64,000 nt of DNA. Source: Azolla caroliniana. Its lineage: Eukaryota > Polypodiophyta. The translations under genes and the position numbers were made by a program. Every line of letters starts with the position of its first letter. Positions within the stretch are counted from its first letter, which is position 1. Shown here one piece after another: positions 49,320 to 58,841 of the stretch. The stretch is from contig JBHGNT010000009.1 of NCBI GenBank assembly GCA_043228905.1, positions 3,472,001 to 3,536,000 of the forward strand, read 5' to 3'. The notes under the pieces are model-generated. The model had not been told where the DNA came from and searched no databases. It saw only the letters and a program-made list of their open reading frames with translations.

Positions 49320-50542
49320 TCCCCGTCGTACTTCCTCTCGTCGAATTCATTAAGCGCCGGAGTGCTCCCCTTTCTTGTTCTTACGTAAGCCGCCTCGAAG
49401 AAGTCCATGCCGACTTCCTCGTCCTCCGAAACCATGATGTCCTCGTCATCGAACCTCGCTCTCGAAAGCATGTCGGCCATGGCATTGTCTTTTCCGGAAA
49501 TGTGTCGTATTTCCAGATTTAGGGACTTGATGTACGCAATCCACCTGAGCATCGCCAGGTCCGGAGTCGCGCAACTGGAAACCATACCCAGAATCGGTAG
49601 GCAGTCCGTCTCGATCATCACTTCCGTCTCGATCAGATAGTCCTTGTCGGCCTTGACTGCCAAAACGATACCCCATAGCTCGCGCTTAATTTGGGTGTAT
49701 CCTCGATGCCGCTCGCTCAATACCTTTGCCCCGAACCGGATCGGGAACCATACGCCGTCCTCGTCTTCCTGATTCATCACCCACCCGATCCCAGTCGGGC
49801 TCGTGTCCACTGTCACGTAAATGGGGTCTTCCTTGCTGTAAACCGCTCTCCGGAGAGTCGGTGCCACAGCGAACGCCTCCTTCAGTCTCCGGACCGACTC
49901 TGTGTGCTCCGTCCTCCATTCGAAATGGCGCCCTTTCTTTAATAACCCATAAAGCGGCTCCGCGACATGCGCATAGTGCGGAATCCAGATGTGATAGAAC
50001 GCACATGCCCCCAGGATCCTTCGGACCTCCGTGACCGACCTGCAATCATCCTTCATCGCGGAGATGGCTTCTACCTTCGCCGGGGACGGCTTCCGGCCGT
50101 AAGGCTCGCACAGGTGTCCGACTACCAGGATCTCCGGCTGTCTGAAGGCTGATTTTTCTCCAGAGAAGTTGAGTCGCACGCTCTCGAGTCTTTGTAGCAC
50201 CTTCTCGCAGTCGCGGATGTGATCCGTCACGAACTTCTGGCAACCGTCGGGCCCGACCAACTCGTCCTTCTCCTCCACCAGACATCCTTTGATCGGGATG
50301 TCGTCCAGAAATGGCATAGTCATGTCCAGGATGCAGTCCCTCAACACTTTGTTCATCGCATTCACCATGTGCGCCACCGAGTTCGTTCCCCCTTGCGGTA
50401 GGGTACACATCCGAACTAGGCTGAGAGGAGTCTGCATCGTCGTGACATGCCTGCTCTCTACGGCTAGTTGGAACTGATCGTAAGTACAGATCCCTGACCG
50501 AGTAGATTGACCTCCCTGCGAAGGCCTCCTTGAACTCATCAA
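49226..50542 (-). pseudogene. Reverse transcriptase core and RNase H of R5
   Basis: A 438-codon open frame, the longest in any autonomous family R copy here. YDQFQLAVESRHVTTMQTPL, MCTLPQGGTNSVAHMVNAMN, catalytic MPFLDDIPIKGC (about 50290-50330), VVGHLCEPYGRKPSPAKVEA, ILGACAFYHIWIPHYAHVAE, then RNase H: YVTVDTSPTGIGWVMNQEDE, AKVLSERHRGYTQIKRELWG, VMIETDCLPILGM and HISGKDNAMADMLS. The RT catalytic residues are intact. It is separated from the RT N-terminus by a frameshift at about 50550, which also removes the usual SVGDLYSGY motif. Confidence 0.85.
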
Positions 50543-50564
50543 TGGTCGGTTCGATATCTGCGTT

Positions 50565-51096
50565 TCAAATGGTCACCTTGTTGACCAGCTGCAGGTCCTG
50601 TATGAAGCGCAGTGTGCCGTTCTTCTTCGGCACAGTAAACCACCGATTTGAATATGGGGCACTCGACGGTTCGAGGATACCCATCTCCACCTTTTGTTTC
50701 AGCAGCTCCATCAGCTTCGGGATGTGCGCTCTGGGTACCGGAATCAGTTTGAGATTCCACGGCACATGCGGTACCGTGAAGATCACCATTGGTTCCACAA
50801 CCGTCGGGTCTACGCACCCGATCTTGTCCGGTGAGAATGCGAAAGCCTTCCCGTGCCTCCTGAGCATTCTCCGAAACCGGTCCTCTTCCGCCGGCAGTAG
50901 AAAGCCAACCCCACCGATCTTGAGCTCCCGTAGCGTTATGTCGGTGAACATGTGTCCTATGCTGGCTGGATCTTGTAAACTTGGGTCCGACGTGACCCCC
51001 TTTATCCGTAACTCGTTGCCCTCCGGCAAGGGTGCCGCGACTGGCCTCATCTTCCGGTCCACAGTCTTGTACTTCGTATCCACTCAGGCCGTCCAA
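50565..51096 (-). pseudogene. RT N-terminal part of R5
   Basis: MDTKYKTVDRKMRPVAAPLP, ITLRELKIGGVGFLLPAEED, EPMVIFTVPHVPWNLKLIPV and GILEPSSAPYSNRWFTVPKK, then LRFIQDLQLVNKVTI. The RWFTVPKK block lacks the stop seen in R2. Confidence 0.82.
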
Positions 51097-52000
51097 TCCA
51101 ACTCAAGTCCATTACCGAAGTCGGCGATGACTTCGTACATCCTTTCCGAACATACCGGAATCGTCCGGTCCTCATTAAGGCCTTCTCCGAACACCTCCCG
51201 TAACTTCCCCAAGGTGTCGTTGAAAGAGACCGCCTCCACGGCTCCGTTGATTTCCTCTTCAGGGCCGAGGACTCCGCATGCCCGAAGTCGTTCCTCCGCC
51301 CGCTTCTTTTCCCGGCCAACTACGCCGGCTATCGTACAACCTCCGCTATTGGAGAACCAAAATTTCCTACCTATGGTGCAAGTCTTTTTGTCTATAGTAC
51401 ATCTATGGGGGATTTCCGAGGTGTCCGAACTATCGCGGCCCCACGCCTTGATAGCCCTCTCTAAAAATTCCCTCGGTTTTCGCCACCGAGGGTCTCGCGG
51501 TTACGCTCATGGTTCGATCGCACCGTCAAGAACTGGACCGAGTGACGCCCATCCTAGCTCTTGACTCGTGCATATGCCGAACCATTGTCCAGCACCTTTG
51601 TCTCCATCCGTGCCACCGTGATGTACAGTTCCCCGAGTATAACCGGATGTGAGGACATCTCCTGCACGAAGAAGTGTTGATCGATCTCGACATCGCCGAT
51701 TTTCACTCATACATTCGGGCAGGCTCCATGCAACTCTTCCGTGGCACGCGTTGCTACCCGTACTTGGTGTTGATCGGCCACTGCCCCTTCTTGTAGAAGT
51801 TCATGGACATCAAGTTGATTTCTGAACCGTGGTCCACCAACGCCACCACCGGCTCCTGAACATCTCCGATCTTAACGGGGGTCTCCATGCTTGCTCTGGC
51901 CCAATTTGGCCTTGAATAGTGGCTCTCCGCCAACTCATCTTCTAGAGCCATGTCTTCTAGGTGCGTCGTTCGCACCTCCACCAGCTTCCTTCATCTTCTG
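51097..52000 (-). pseudogene. Protease region of R5
   Basis: 51754-51980: VRTTHLEDMALEDELAESHY, VKIGDVQEPVVALVDHGSEI (catalytic Asp in VDHGSE), LMSMNFYKKGQWPINTKYG. Continued in other frames: ATRATEELHGAC-like sequence near 51720-51750, ILGELYITVARMETKVLDNG near 51580-51640, and the KFWFSNSGGCTIAGVVGREK-like stretch near 51300-51370. Frameshifts near 51750 and 51510. Confidence 0.7.
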
Positions 52001-53110
52001 GACTTCATCACTTCCAACCCGGATTCCAGCCAACGCCGAGTAGTGGACGGTCTCCACGTGGCGAGCCGCCGCGTCTTCCATCAATCGTTTCATACCCCCT
52101 CGTCCGACATTCAGATCTAGGGCCCTTCGGGTCTCACTAGCGTGTAGCCGACCATTCCATAAGTACACCACGTTAGCTCTTATCGCTTCGGCGAGGTCCC
52201 CGTAGTCCTTTCAGGCGTGGCCGACCGCATCGCACCACAAGCATTAGTTCCCAGCCAGAGGCCTTCGGTCACGGACTTGTTCGCCGCCGTCCCTCCTTGC
52301 TTGTGCAATCTGGAAGGTCCCTCACCATCTGAATCAGCTCCTCCAGAGCCGCTCCTCCGGACGAGCCTTTGACCATGTTGGTCGAAGTCGAGCCGATCTC
52401 GAGCCAGTCTCGGGTCTCTTCCCTTCGCGCCGGTGGGGGTACCTCGACCTTCCTTGTCGCAACAGAACCCGCCCTCATCAAGCCTTTATTGACCCACTCA
52501 CGCCGTTTGTCAAAACGGCCGCAGACTCTCTTTACCACGGCCCAATCAGTTGTTAGGCCGTCATCGGTCTCCAGCAGGAAGCCCACTTGCTCCCGGTCCC
52601 TTACGTCCACCGATTTAACGAACAGTAGGACACGACTTGTGTCCAGTACGGTCCGGTCCAACGCCAAAAGACGTGCGAAGCGTTCTTCAAACTCCCGGAG
52701 CACCGACGCGTTTCTCCCCTTTTCGGGGATCTCCACCCATTCCATGAAGTCCCGCTTCGATAGCCGAAGCGCATCATCAAGCCCGTATTTTTCAAGGAGC
52801 CGACCTTCAAACTCTTCCCAAGTCCGACTCTCAGCCTGTACCTCAAGCACCTCCGCGTGGATGCCTGGCATCGCCACCTGAGGGAATCCGGCCAGTCGCC
52901 TGTCCTCCGAGATGTCCCTCATCACCATTTCGGCTCGGTAAGCCTCCAAATAGCTCATGGCGTCCTTCCCACCGAGCCGGCCTATCGTGCCGACGACTAC
53001 TTCAATAGCCCTATCAAGGGCGCTTGTCCTGTGCCTTCGCCCGCACTCACTATCCGATCCACATCCGAAGCCATGGCTTCTGCAAGATCCGACCCTCTCA
53101 TCTTTCTATT
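52001..53110 (-). pseudogene. gag: Gag of R5
   Basis: N-terminus near 53100 (MRGSDLAEAMASDVDR), a frameshift near 52985, then MSYLEAYRAEMVMRDISEDR, MPGIHAEVLEVQAESRTWEE, LSKRDFMEWVEIPEKGRN and LREFEERFARLLALDRTVL, RREETRDWLEIGSTSTNMV and LEELIQMVRDL to 52269. It continues in other frames with a knuckle remnant near 52240 (NxWCDAVGHA-like; Cys and spacing decayed) and NVGRGGMKRLMEDAAARHVE (52090). It ends near 52001 at a fusion to the protease linker. Confidence 0.8.
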
Positions 53111-53123
53111 CCTCTGCCGTTTG

Positions 53124-53141
53124 TTCACGTCGGGTTCACCA
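53124..53141 (-). promoter_or_regulatory. Primer binding site of R5
   Basis: Plus strand ttcacgtcgggttcacca; the minus strand begins TGGTGAACCCGACGTG, four bases after the LTR. The same site as in R4, and one base different from R1. tRNA not assigned. Confidence 0.75.
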
Positions 53142-53145
53142 AATA

Positions 53146-53810
53146 TGTCGCGTTGTTACGCGCGTGCGTGGGGAACAAGGTGGGACCATGGGGCCATGGA
53201 CCGAGAAATAACCGAATGAGAAGAGGGGAAGGAAACTACCGATGTACTTCACACGTGCACAGGCACACAGATTCACAAGAGTTGCAACTAACTCTGAACA
53301 ATGGAGATAGAATGAATGTATATGTATATATAAATAAAGGGGTTACAACTGGCAAGCCGGTGAGTGATAGGCTCCGATGCCTGCACACACACACATCGAA
53401 CGCAAGATGGAGACTCTACCGGAAGCACTCGAGCGTTCTGCGGAGCAGAGTCAACCTCCCGAAAACCTGCACAGAACGACTATGGAGACGACAGAGGAGA
53501 AGAGCTCGGTTTCAGTCCAGCAGCACTTCGTCCTCCACAAAACGCAATAACCCCTTTACAATACCTCTCGCTCTCTTTTGTAGCCCAAGGAGGGAGGCCG
53601 TTACCACCTGTTACATCATGTTTATTCCTTGTCCTTTCGGATAGGGATACACCTCGATTTTCTCCCTAATGAATGCGTGCTACCTAGGATATCACCTCAG
53701 CCGACTTGTACCTATCTACGTACTATACAACAAAACTTGTGCCCACGTGTAAGGGCCGGTTTACGCACGTTATACCTGGTTTCCGCCTAGGGACGGTTTT
53801 CTCCACGACA
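53146..53810 (-). repeat. 5' LTR of R5
   Basis: 665 bp, TGTCGCGTTGTTACG to CTCCACGACA as read on the plus strand. It differs from the left copy in the length of the TA run and in scattered substitutions. Confidence 0.9.
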
Positions 53811-54130
53811 ACGTCACTACACGCAGCAAATCCCAAACCATCCAATGGCAGGAACAAGACGACATCCGACAAGCAGCCAAGGAATGGATTGACACCGCTA
53901 ACAAAAGCAACGTGGAGCGGATGCACACAGAGATGCAGGACGTGACCATCAGAGAACCACAGTCCACAGGACCATCCACCGCGGCAGAAGATGACCATCT
54001 GTGGGAAGTCCTTACCAGTTCTCGGATCTCGCTGCCATTACATAAGCTTTTACCGCTTATGTCACGCTTCCAGGAGACCTTGGCTTCGCTCATGACTAAA
54101 GACAATCGGTTGCACCCCCTGTTAACCTGA
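53811..54130 (+). pseudogene. Gag-protease linker of T2
   Basis: TTRSKSQTIQWQEQDDIRQA continues gag after R5; then DDHLWEVLTSSRISLPLHKL, LPLMSRFQETLASLMTKDN, ending in a stop at 54128. VTTRSK-type sequence is usual at this place in Tat-lineage polyproteins. Confidence 0.7.
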
Positions 54131-54141
54131 CAGAGCCAGGG

Positions 54142-54486
54142 ATGGGCCCACCCATTATGGATTCCCAAAATCCAGCCGTGAAAATCATGATTAAAGGACC
54201 CGACCTTCATGAATGCATAATCGACGGTGGCTCCGGCGTGAATGTCATCAGCGAGGCCACATGTCACACACTCGGCCTAAACCAATGGGAACCCTTCCCC
54301 CTTTGGCTTCGGATGGCCGATACGCGATCGGTTCACCCCATCGAGTTAATCCACCACCTTGATTTTACGTTAGGCGGCCACATGTTCACTATCTCGGCAG
54401 TCGTGTTACGCCCCAAAGCTCTGGGCGCTTACCCAATGCTGCTTGGCCGACCCTGGCTGCGCACAACAAATATTAAACAACATTAG
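54142..54486 (+). pseudogene. Protease of T2
   Basis: A retropepsin domain of 115 codons: DLHECIIDGGSGVNVISEAT (catalytic Asp in IDGGSG), CHTLGLNQWEPFPLWLRMAD, LDFTLGGHMFTISAVVL, then AYPMLLGRPWLRTTN. The DGGSGVN form is typical of Tat-type elements. Stops at 54128 and 54484 close it on both sides; the following frame (54510-54881) is linker sequence leading into RT. Confidence 0.82.
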
Positions 54487-54843
54487 CAGCAGAATATGAT
54501 CTCTTTCCATTGGGGGAAGACCAAGGTATGGGTAATAACCGAAGAACGCCTAACCACGCCCCACAATACCACTTCCTGGAAGATCATCCCACTATCATAC
54601 CCCTCTTCGAAATAAATGCCATCTCGGGCTTCGGCACACCACTGGATGAGGATGTCACGACAGATTCACTTCCCTACGACGAGGCCGATTCCACAACTAT
54701 CACGGAATTACGACAACCTCAGGATGCATTTGAACGAGAACTCGCCATCTCCCAGCGAGTCAAAGCATCAACGCTCGAGTCATTAAAGCTCAGCTTCAAC
54801 GAGAACCCACGTACACTACATATCGCTAACGACTTACCAGCCG

Positions 54844-56282
54844 ATGGAGTATCAGGATGTATTTGCATGGTCTTACACTGATATGAAGGGATTGGATCCC
54901 CAATATTACCAACACCAAGTACGCCTCCTGCCTAACACTTGGCCGGTCCAACAACGACGGTACCGTATGAACCCCAACTACGCGGCTAAGGTCAAAGAGG
55001 AAATCGACAAACTCCTTCGAGTAGGTTTTATGTGCCCAGTAAAAAGAGCCACATGGTTAAGCCCAATCATAGTCGTCCCCAGGAAAAACAGGAAATTTTG
55101 CGTTTGCGTTGATTACTGCAAACTCAATGTCGCAACAGTCACGGATGGGTTTCCTCTCCCGTTCACGGATAGTGTCCTCAACACGGTGGCTGGTCATGAA
55201 TGCTACAGTTTCCTTGATAGGTTCAGTGGCTATAATCAAATCAGAATGCACCCGGACAATCGGGAGAAAACGGCGTTTGTCACGGAATGGGGTGTCTTCA
55301 TGGCCGAGGTAATGATGTTCGGATTAAAAATGGCACCGGCCACATTCCAACGCATCATCACAGAGATTTTCAACAAGTACATCCCGACGTTCATGCAAGT
55401 TTTCCTCGACAACTTTGCCGCGTATGGCCAGCAGTTGGAGCATATGACCCAGCTACGCCTCTGTCTCGAGCGATGTCGACAAGCTCGGTTGAGCTTAAAT
55501 TCGGCAAAATGCACGTTCTTGGTGACAAGCGGCAACCTGCTCGAACACATAGTCAACCAGGAAGGTATCGCCATGGACCCGGATAAAGTCCATGCCATTC
55601 TGAACGCTCCCGCGCCCTCTACCGCGAAGGCTCTCAGCCGATTCCTTGGCCAGATCAGATGGCATAGCCGGATGTTACGACACCTAGCCGATTTTGCGAC
55701 TCCATTGCACGTGGTTGTGCATAGACTCCCATTTCAGTGGTCTACAATAGAAGACGAGGCGTACCAAGCCTTGAAGTTAATGCTATCCCACACCCCTGTT
55801 GTACAACCACCAGTCTGGTTGGAACCTTTTCACGTCTTCGTAGACGCATCAGATATAGCCAACGGCAGCGCGCTCATGTAGCGCACACCACCAAATTAGT
55901 ACCGGCCAGTGTATTACATTAGCCGATGACTTTCGGTCGCGGAGAAGAACTACTCAATAACGGAACGTGAGGCCCTCGGTATGGTTTACAGCATCAACAA
56001 GTTCCGGCATTACCTCTTGGGCCGGAAATTTACATTCCACATCGATCACTCGGCTCTCCTCTACTTGGTTGATAAGCAAGCCCTCATAGGTCGCCTGGCC
56101 TGATGGATGCTCCTACTACAAGAGTTTGATTTTCAGATCCAGCACCGGCCCGGAGTCCAACACGTCGCAGCTAACTATCTGAGCCGCCTAGAGTCAGGAG
56201 AACCAGCCCAGTCCACGTATGATGATCTACCCGACGCCGCCCTTTTTAGTCTTGCCACAGTGTCAGAAGACAATGAAGATGA
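54844..56282 (+). pseudogene. Reverse transcriptase and RNase H of T2
   Basis: 54844-55881 is open: DVFAWSYTDMKGLDPQYYQH, RRYRMNPNYAAKVKEEIDKL, IVVPRKNRKFCVCVDYCKLN, FSGYNQIRMHPDNREKTAFV, FGLKMAPATFQRIITEIF, then the catalytic site FLDNFAAYG (AAC at 55411), where FLDDF is expected. RNase H follows: EPFHVFVDASDIANGSALM, stop at 55879, then more stops, REALGMVYSINKFRHYLL, FHIDHSALLYLV and QHRPGVQHVAANYLSRL. The solo LTR at 56283 interrupts the end. The Asp to Asn change alone should kill polymerase activity. Confidence 0.85.
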
Positions 56283-56975
56283 TGTTAGGAAACAGGTCCC
56301 TCCGGATGGGAAGTGAGAAGAACAGTACTGATGAGCAAACTCGGCCGAGGCCGATAGGCCTCGACCGAAACCGGATGTGAAATACCCGGCTACGGAAGAC
56401 CCGGTGAGAACCGGATGAAGAGTACCCGACTACGGAAGACCCGGTGAGAACCGGATGAGGAGTACCCAGCAAGAGCCGGATGATGAAGGCCCGGTAAGAA
56501 GTGCTCACCGGATGAAGGGACATATTCGTAAATATGTTTTCTGAGAGTCCATCGGGGCTATATTTGTAAATAGCCGAAAAGTCATATTAGTATAAATATG
56601 ACTTAGGGCAAACTTAGAGGTGTAGAGTTGTTGTCATTCTTGTTGGCGCAAGATTAGAGCGCAACAGTGTACAGAGAGAGAGAGAGGGAGAGAGAGAAAG
56701 AGACGAAGAGTTCGTATCTCTGTTGTAACCGCCGACTATGGCGAAGATAGCAAGCTCGAGGTCGTTGCCTCAGTGCTCCACCATTGTACATTCTTATATA
56801 GTGATAGTTTGGAGTCTGTGGACTCCCGTGGTTTTTCCCTCTCAGGGTTTTCCACGTTAAACATCCTGTGTACTCTTCTCTCCTTTGTGTCGTGTCTTTC
56901 ATTCCCGTTTTCTGTGTTTGATTCTAAGCTCGGTTGTGGCCGAGCGGTGTTCATCGGAGCGTGTAGTTCCTATCA
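56283..56975 (+). repeat. Solo copia LTR in T2
   Basis: 693 bp, TGTTAGGAAACAGGTCC to GTAGTTCCTATCA, with perfect 5-bp duplications gatga (56278-56282 and 56976-56980). It has the CCCGGTGAGAACCGGATGA minisatellite (56370-56500), tataaatatgac near 56592 and a (GA)n run near 56672. Same subfamily as the C2 LTR, to judge by the first 60 bases. Confidence 0.93.
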
Positions 56976-56980
56976 GATGA

Positions 56981-58330
56981 ATGGATCACGGAGATGACCC
57001 ATTTCCTCAGCACCGGCCTTCCTCCCGACCACCTAACCCTCGACGCCCACAAACGACTAGTGGTCAGGAGCCGAAACTTTTGTCCGGTCTCCGACACCCT
57101 CTACCACAAAGGCTCAGACGGAATCTGGTGCCGGGCAACCCGTCAATTCGAGAAAAACGCAATCCTCCAGGAGGCCCATCACGGAATCGCGGGTGGACAT
57201 TACGCTGGAGAGGCCACGACAAGAAAAATATGGTAGAGTGGCTTATGGTGGCCTACAACAAAGAAAGATACTCATGAATTCTGTCGCCAGTGCGATTTGT
57301 GTCAACGCATGGGACAACCGACCGAGCAATCCCAGACGCCACACCAACCTATTCTCCCGTTGGAGCCATTTCAAAAGTGGGGGTTAGATTTTGTGGGACC
57401 TTTCAAACCAGTCACGGCTCGCACCAGTAACAAATACATAATCGTGGCCACGGACTATTGCACAAAATGGGTCGGGGTTAAGGCACTGCGGGACAACACA
57501 GTTGCATCCATGGCAAAATTCGTATACGAACATCTATAGTGCCGATATGGATGCCCAATGGAGCTCATTAGTGACCAAGGCGGGCATTTTATAAACCACA
57601 TAATTCACGAGCTCACTACACACTACGCGGTCGTACATAAGAAAAGTACACCGTACTATCCTCAAGCAAACGGATTGGCGGAATCTATGAATAAAATTTT
57701 GCAAACAATCCTGTAAAAGATCGTCAATGAGAACCGCACCGATTGGGATGACAAGCTCCAAAGCGCATTATGGGTGTATCGCACCACATTTAAAACTAGC
57801 ATTCAATCTACACCCTTTCGGATGGCCTTTGGTTTGGAAGCAGTCATGCCGATCGAGTTCCAAGTTTCGAGTCTCCGAGTCTCCGAGTTCAGGTTAAGGA
57901 AAGGCTACCCGAGGCCTAATCAGAGCAATATCGGCTCGAACAACTCCTTGAACTCGGCGAACATCGAGTGGCCAACATGGCTCAATTGGAACAACACCAA
58001 TGACAACGCAAAGCCTTCGTCGATTGTCACCGGAAAGGTACGGAGAAAACACTGACCATCGGTAAACCGGTACTGGTCTTCCAAACACGACTCGGTGCTA
58101 TGCCATGGAAATTACGATTCTGATGGACAGGCCCCTTCTGGATAATTGACGAGTTTAACGGCACATTCCAACTCGGGACACTTGCCGGAGACATCGTCAA
58201 AAGATGGGTAAATGGATTCCAACTTCGACCCTACCACGGGAATACCCTAGATAATCCCTTCGCCAAGTCCCACGGCACGGACCAGTTCACGAACGATGCC
58301 TCGAAGGAGACCGCATGTCCCCATCGGTAA
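56981..58330 (+). pseudogene. Integrase of T2
   Basis: MTHFLSTGLPPDHL leads to CPVSDTLYHKGSDGIWCRAT; the zinc finger has EAHHGIAGGHYAGEATTRK and CDLCQRMG in a shifted frame; core WGLDFVGPFKPV, LISDQGGHF and NGLAESMN carry D, D and E. Stops at 57538 and 57714 and a frameshift near 57245 break it. KLQSALWVYRTTFKTSIQST and PFRMAFGLEAVMPIEFQVSS follow, and a C-terminal part (FWIIDEFNGTFQLGTLAGDI, then VNGFQLRPYHG) runs to about 58240-58330. Confidence 0.83.
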
Positions 58331-58841
58331 AATAAGGACCTACCCACCAAATGTATATAGTAGGAATGGTTTTTAGTAGAGTTAAATTAGCCTTACCTAA
58401 AACTACCTAACTAATCACCCCAAATCACGACATTTTCTTAGGCGCACCAACTAGTCACCTTCACTTTAAAATAGAATATTTAAGGAGCATGCACACCAGA
58501 CATAGCACTCCTGGAACGCGTGGCCATAATACCTTATTATGGCAGCCACAACCAAGAATCTAAAGGATCTTCTCCCTGCACAAAACCCTAGGCAGTCACA
58601 TAAAAGAAACTACCCCACACACAACGCGCCCATTCGCACAAAAGTGTTCTTGCCTTCACCGCCTTCAAGCTCCCAAGCTCTCTCTCATTCTAATCCCTCC
58701 TACAAATAGGCCTCCTCTCACCCTCGTAGCCCCTCAACAAAACAATGGTGTCCTCCCCAACCATATTCTTCCATCTCTCTGTCTCGCCCTCGTCTCTTCG
58801 CTTCCCCTCACGCCCCCTATCAGCAAACCTTCGAGTCCACC
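58331..58841 (+). other. Spacer between T2 integrase and the 3' ORF
   Basis: No domain is visible. Sequence is AT-rich at 58345-58470, then pyrimidine-rich (tctctcattctaatccctcc) before the next ATG, which may be the leader or promoter region of the 3' ORF. I see no splice-site pattern I would trust. Confidence 0.4.

Larger units (their letters stand above)
47272..53810 (-). mobile_element. Family R Ty3 element R5, both LTRs present
   Basis: A 6.5-kb minus-strand element in T2: LTRs 47272-47964 and 53146-53810, perfect 4-bp duplications acgt (47268-47271 and 53811-53814), PBS 53124-53141 and polypurine tract 47965-47985. It carries gag, protease, RT, RNase H and integrase with many frameshifts. 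Removing it restores an open frame in T2 (DVQHV, then TTRSKSQ). It is the structurally most complete autonomous family R copy here. Confidence 0.92.
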
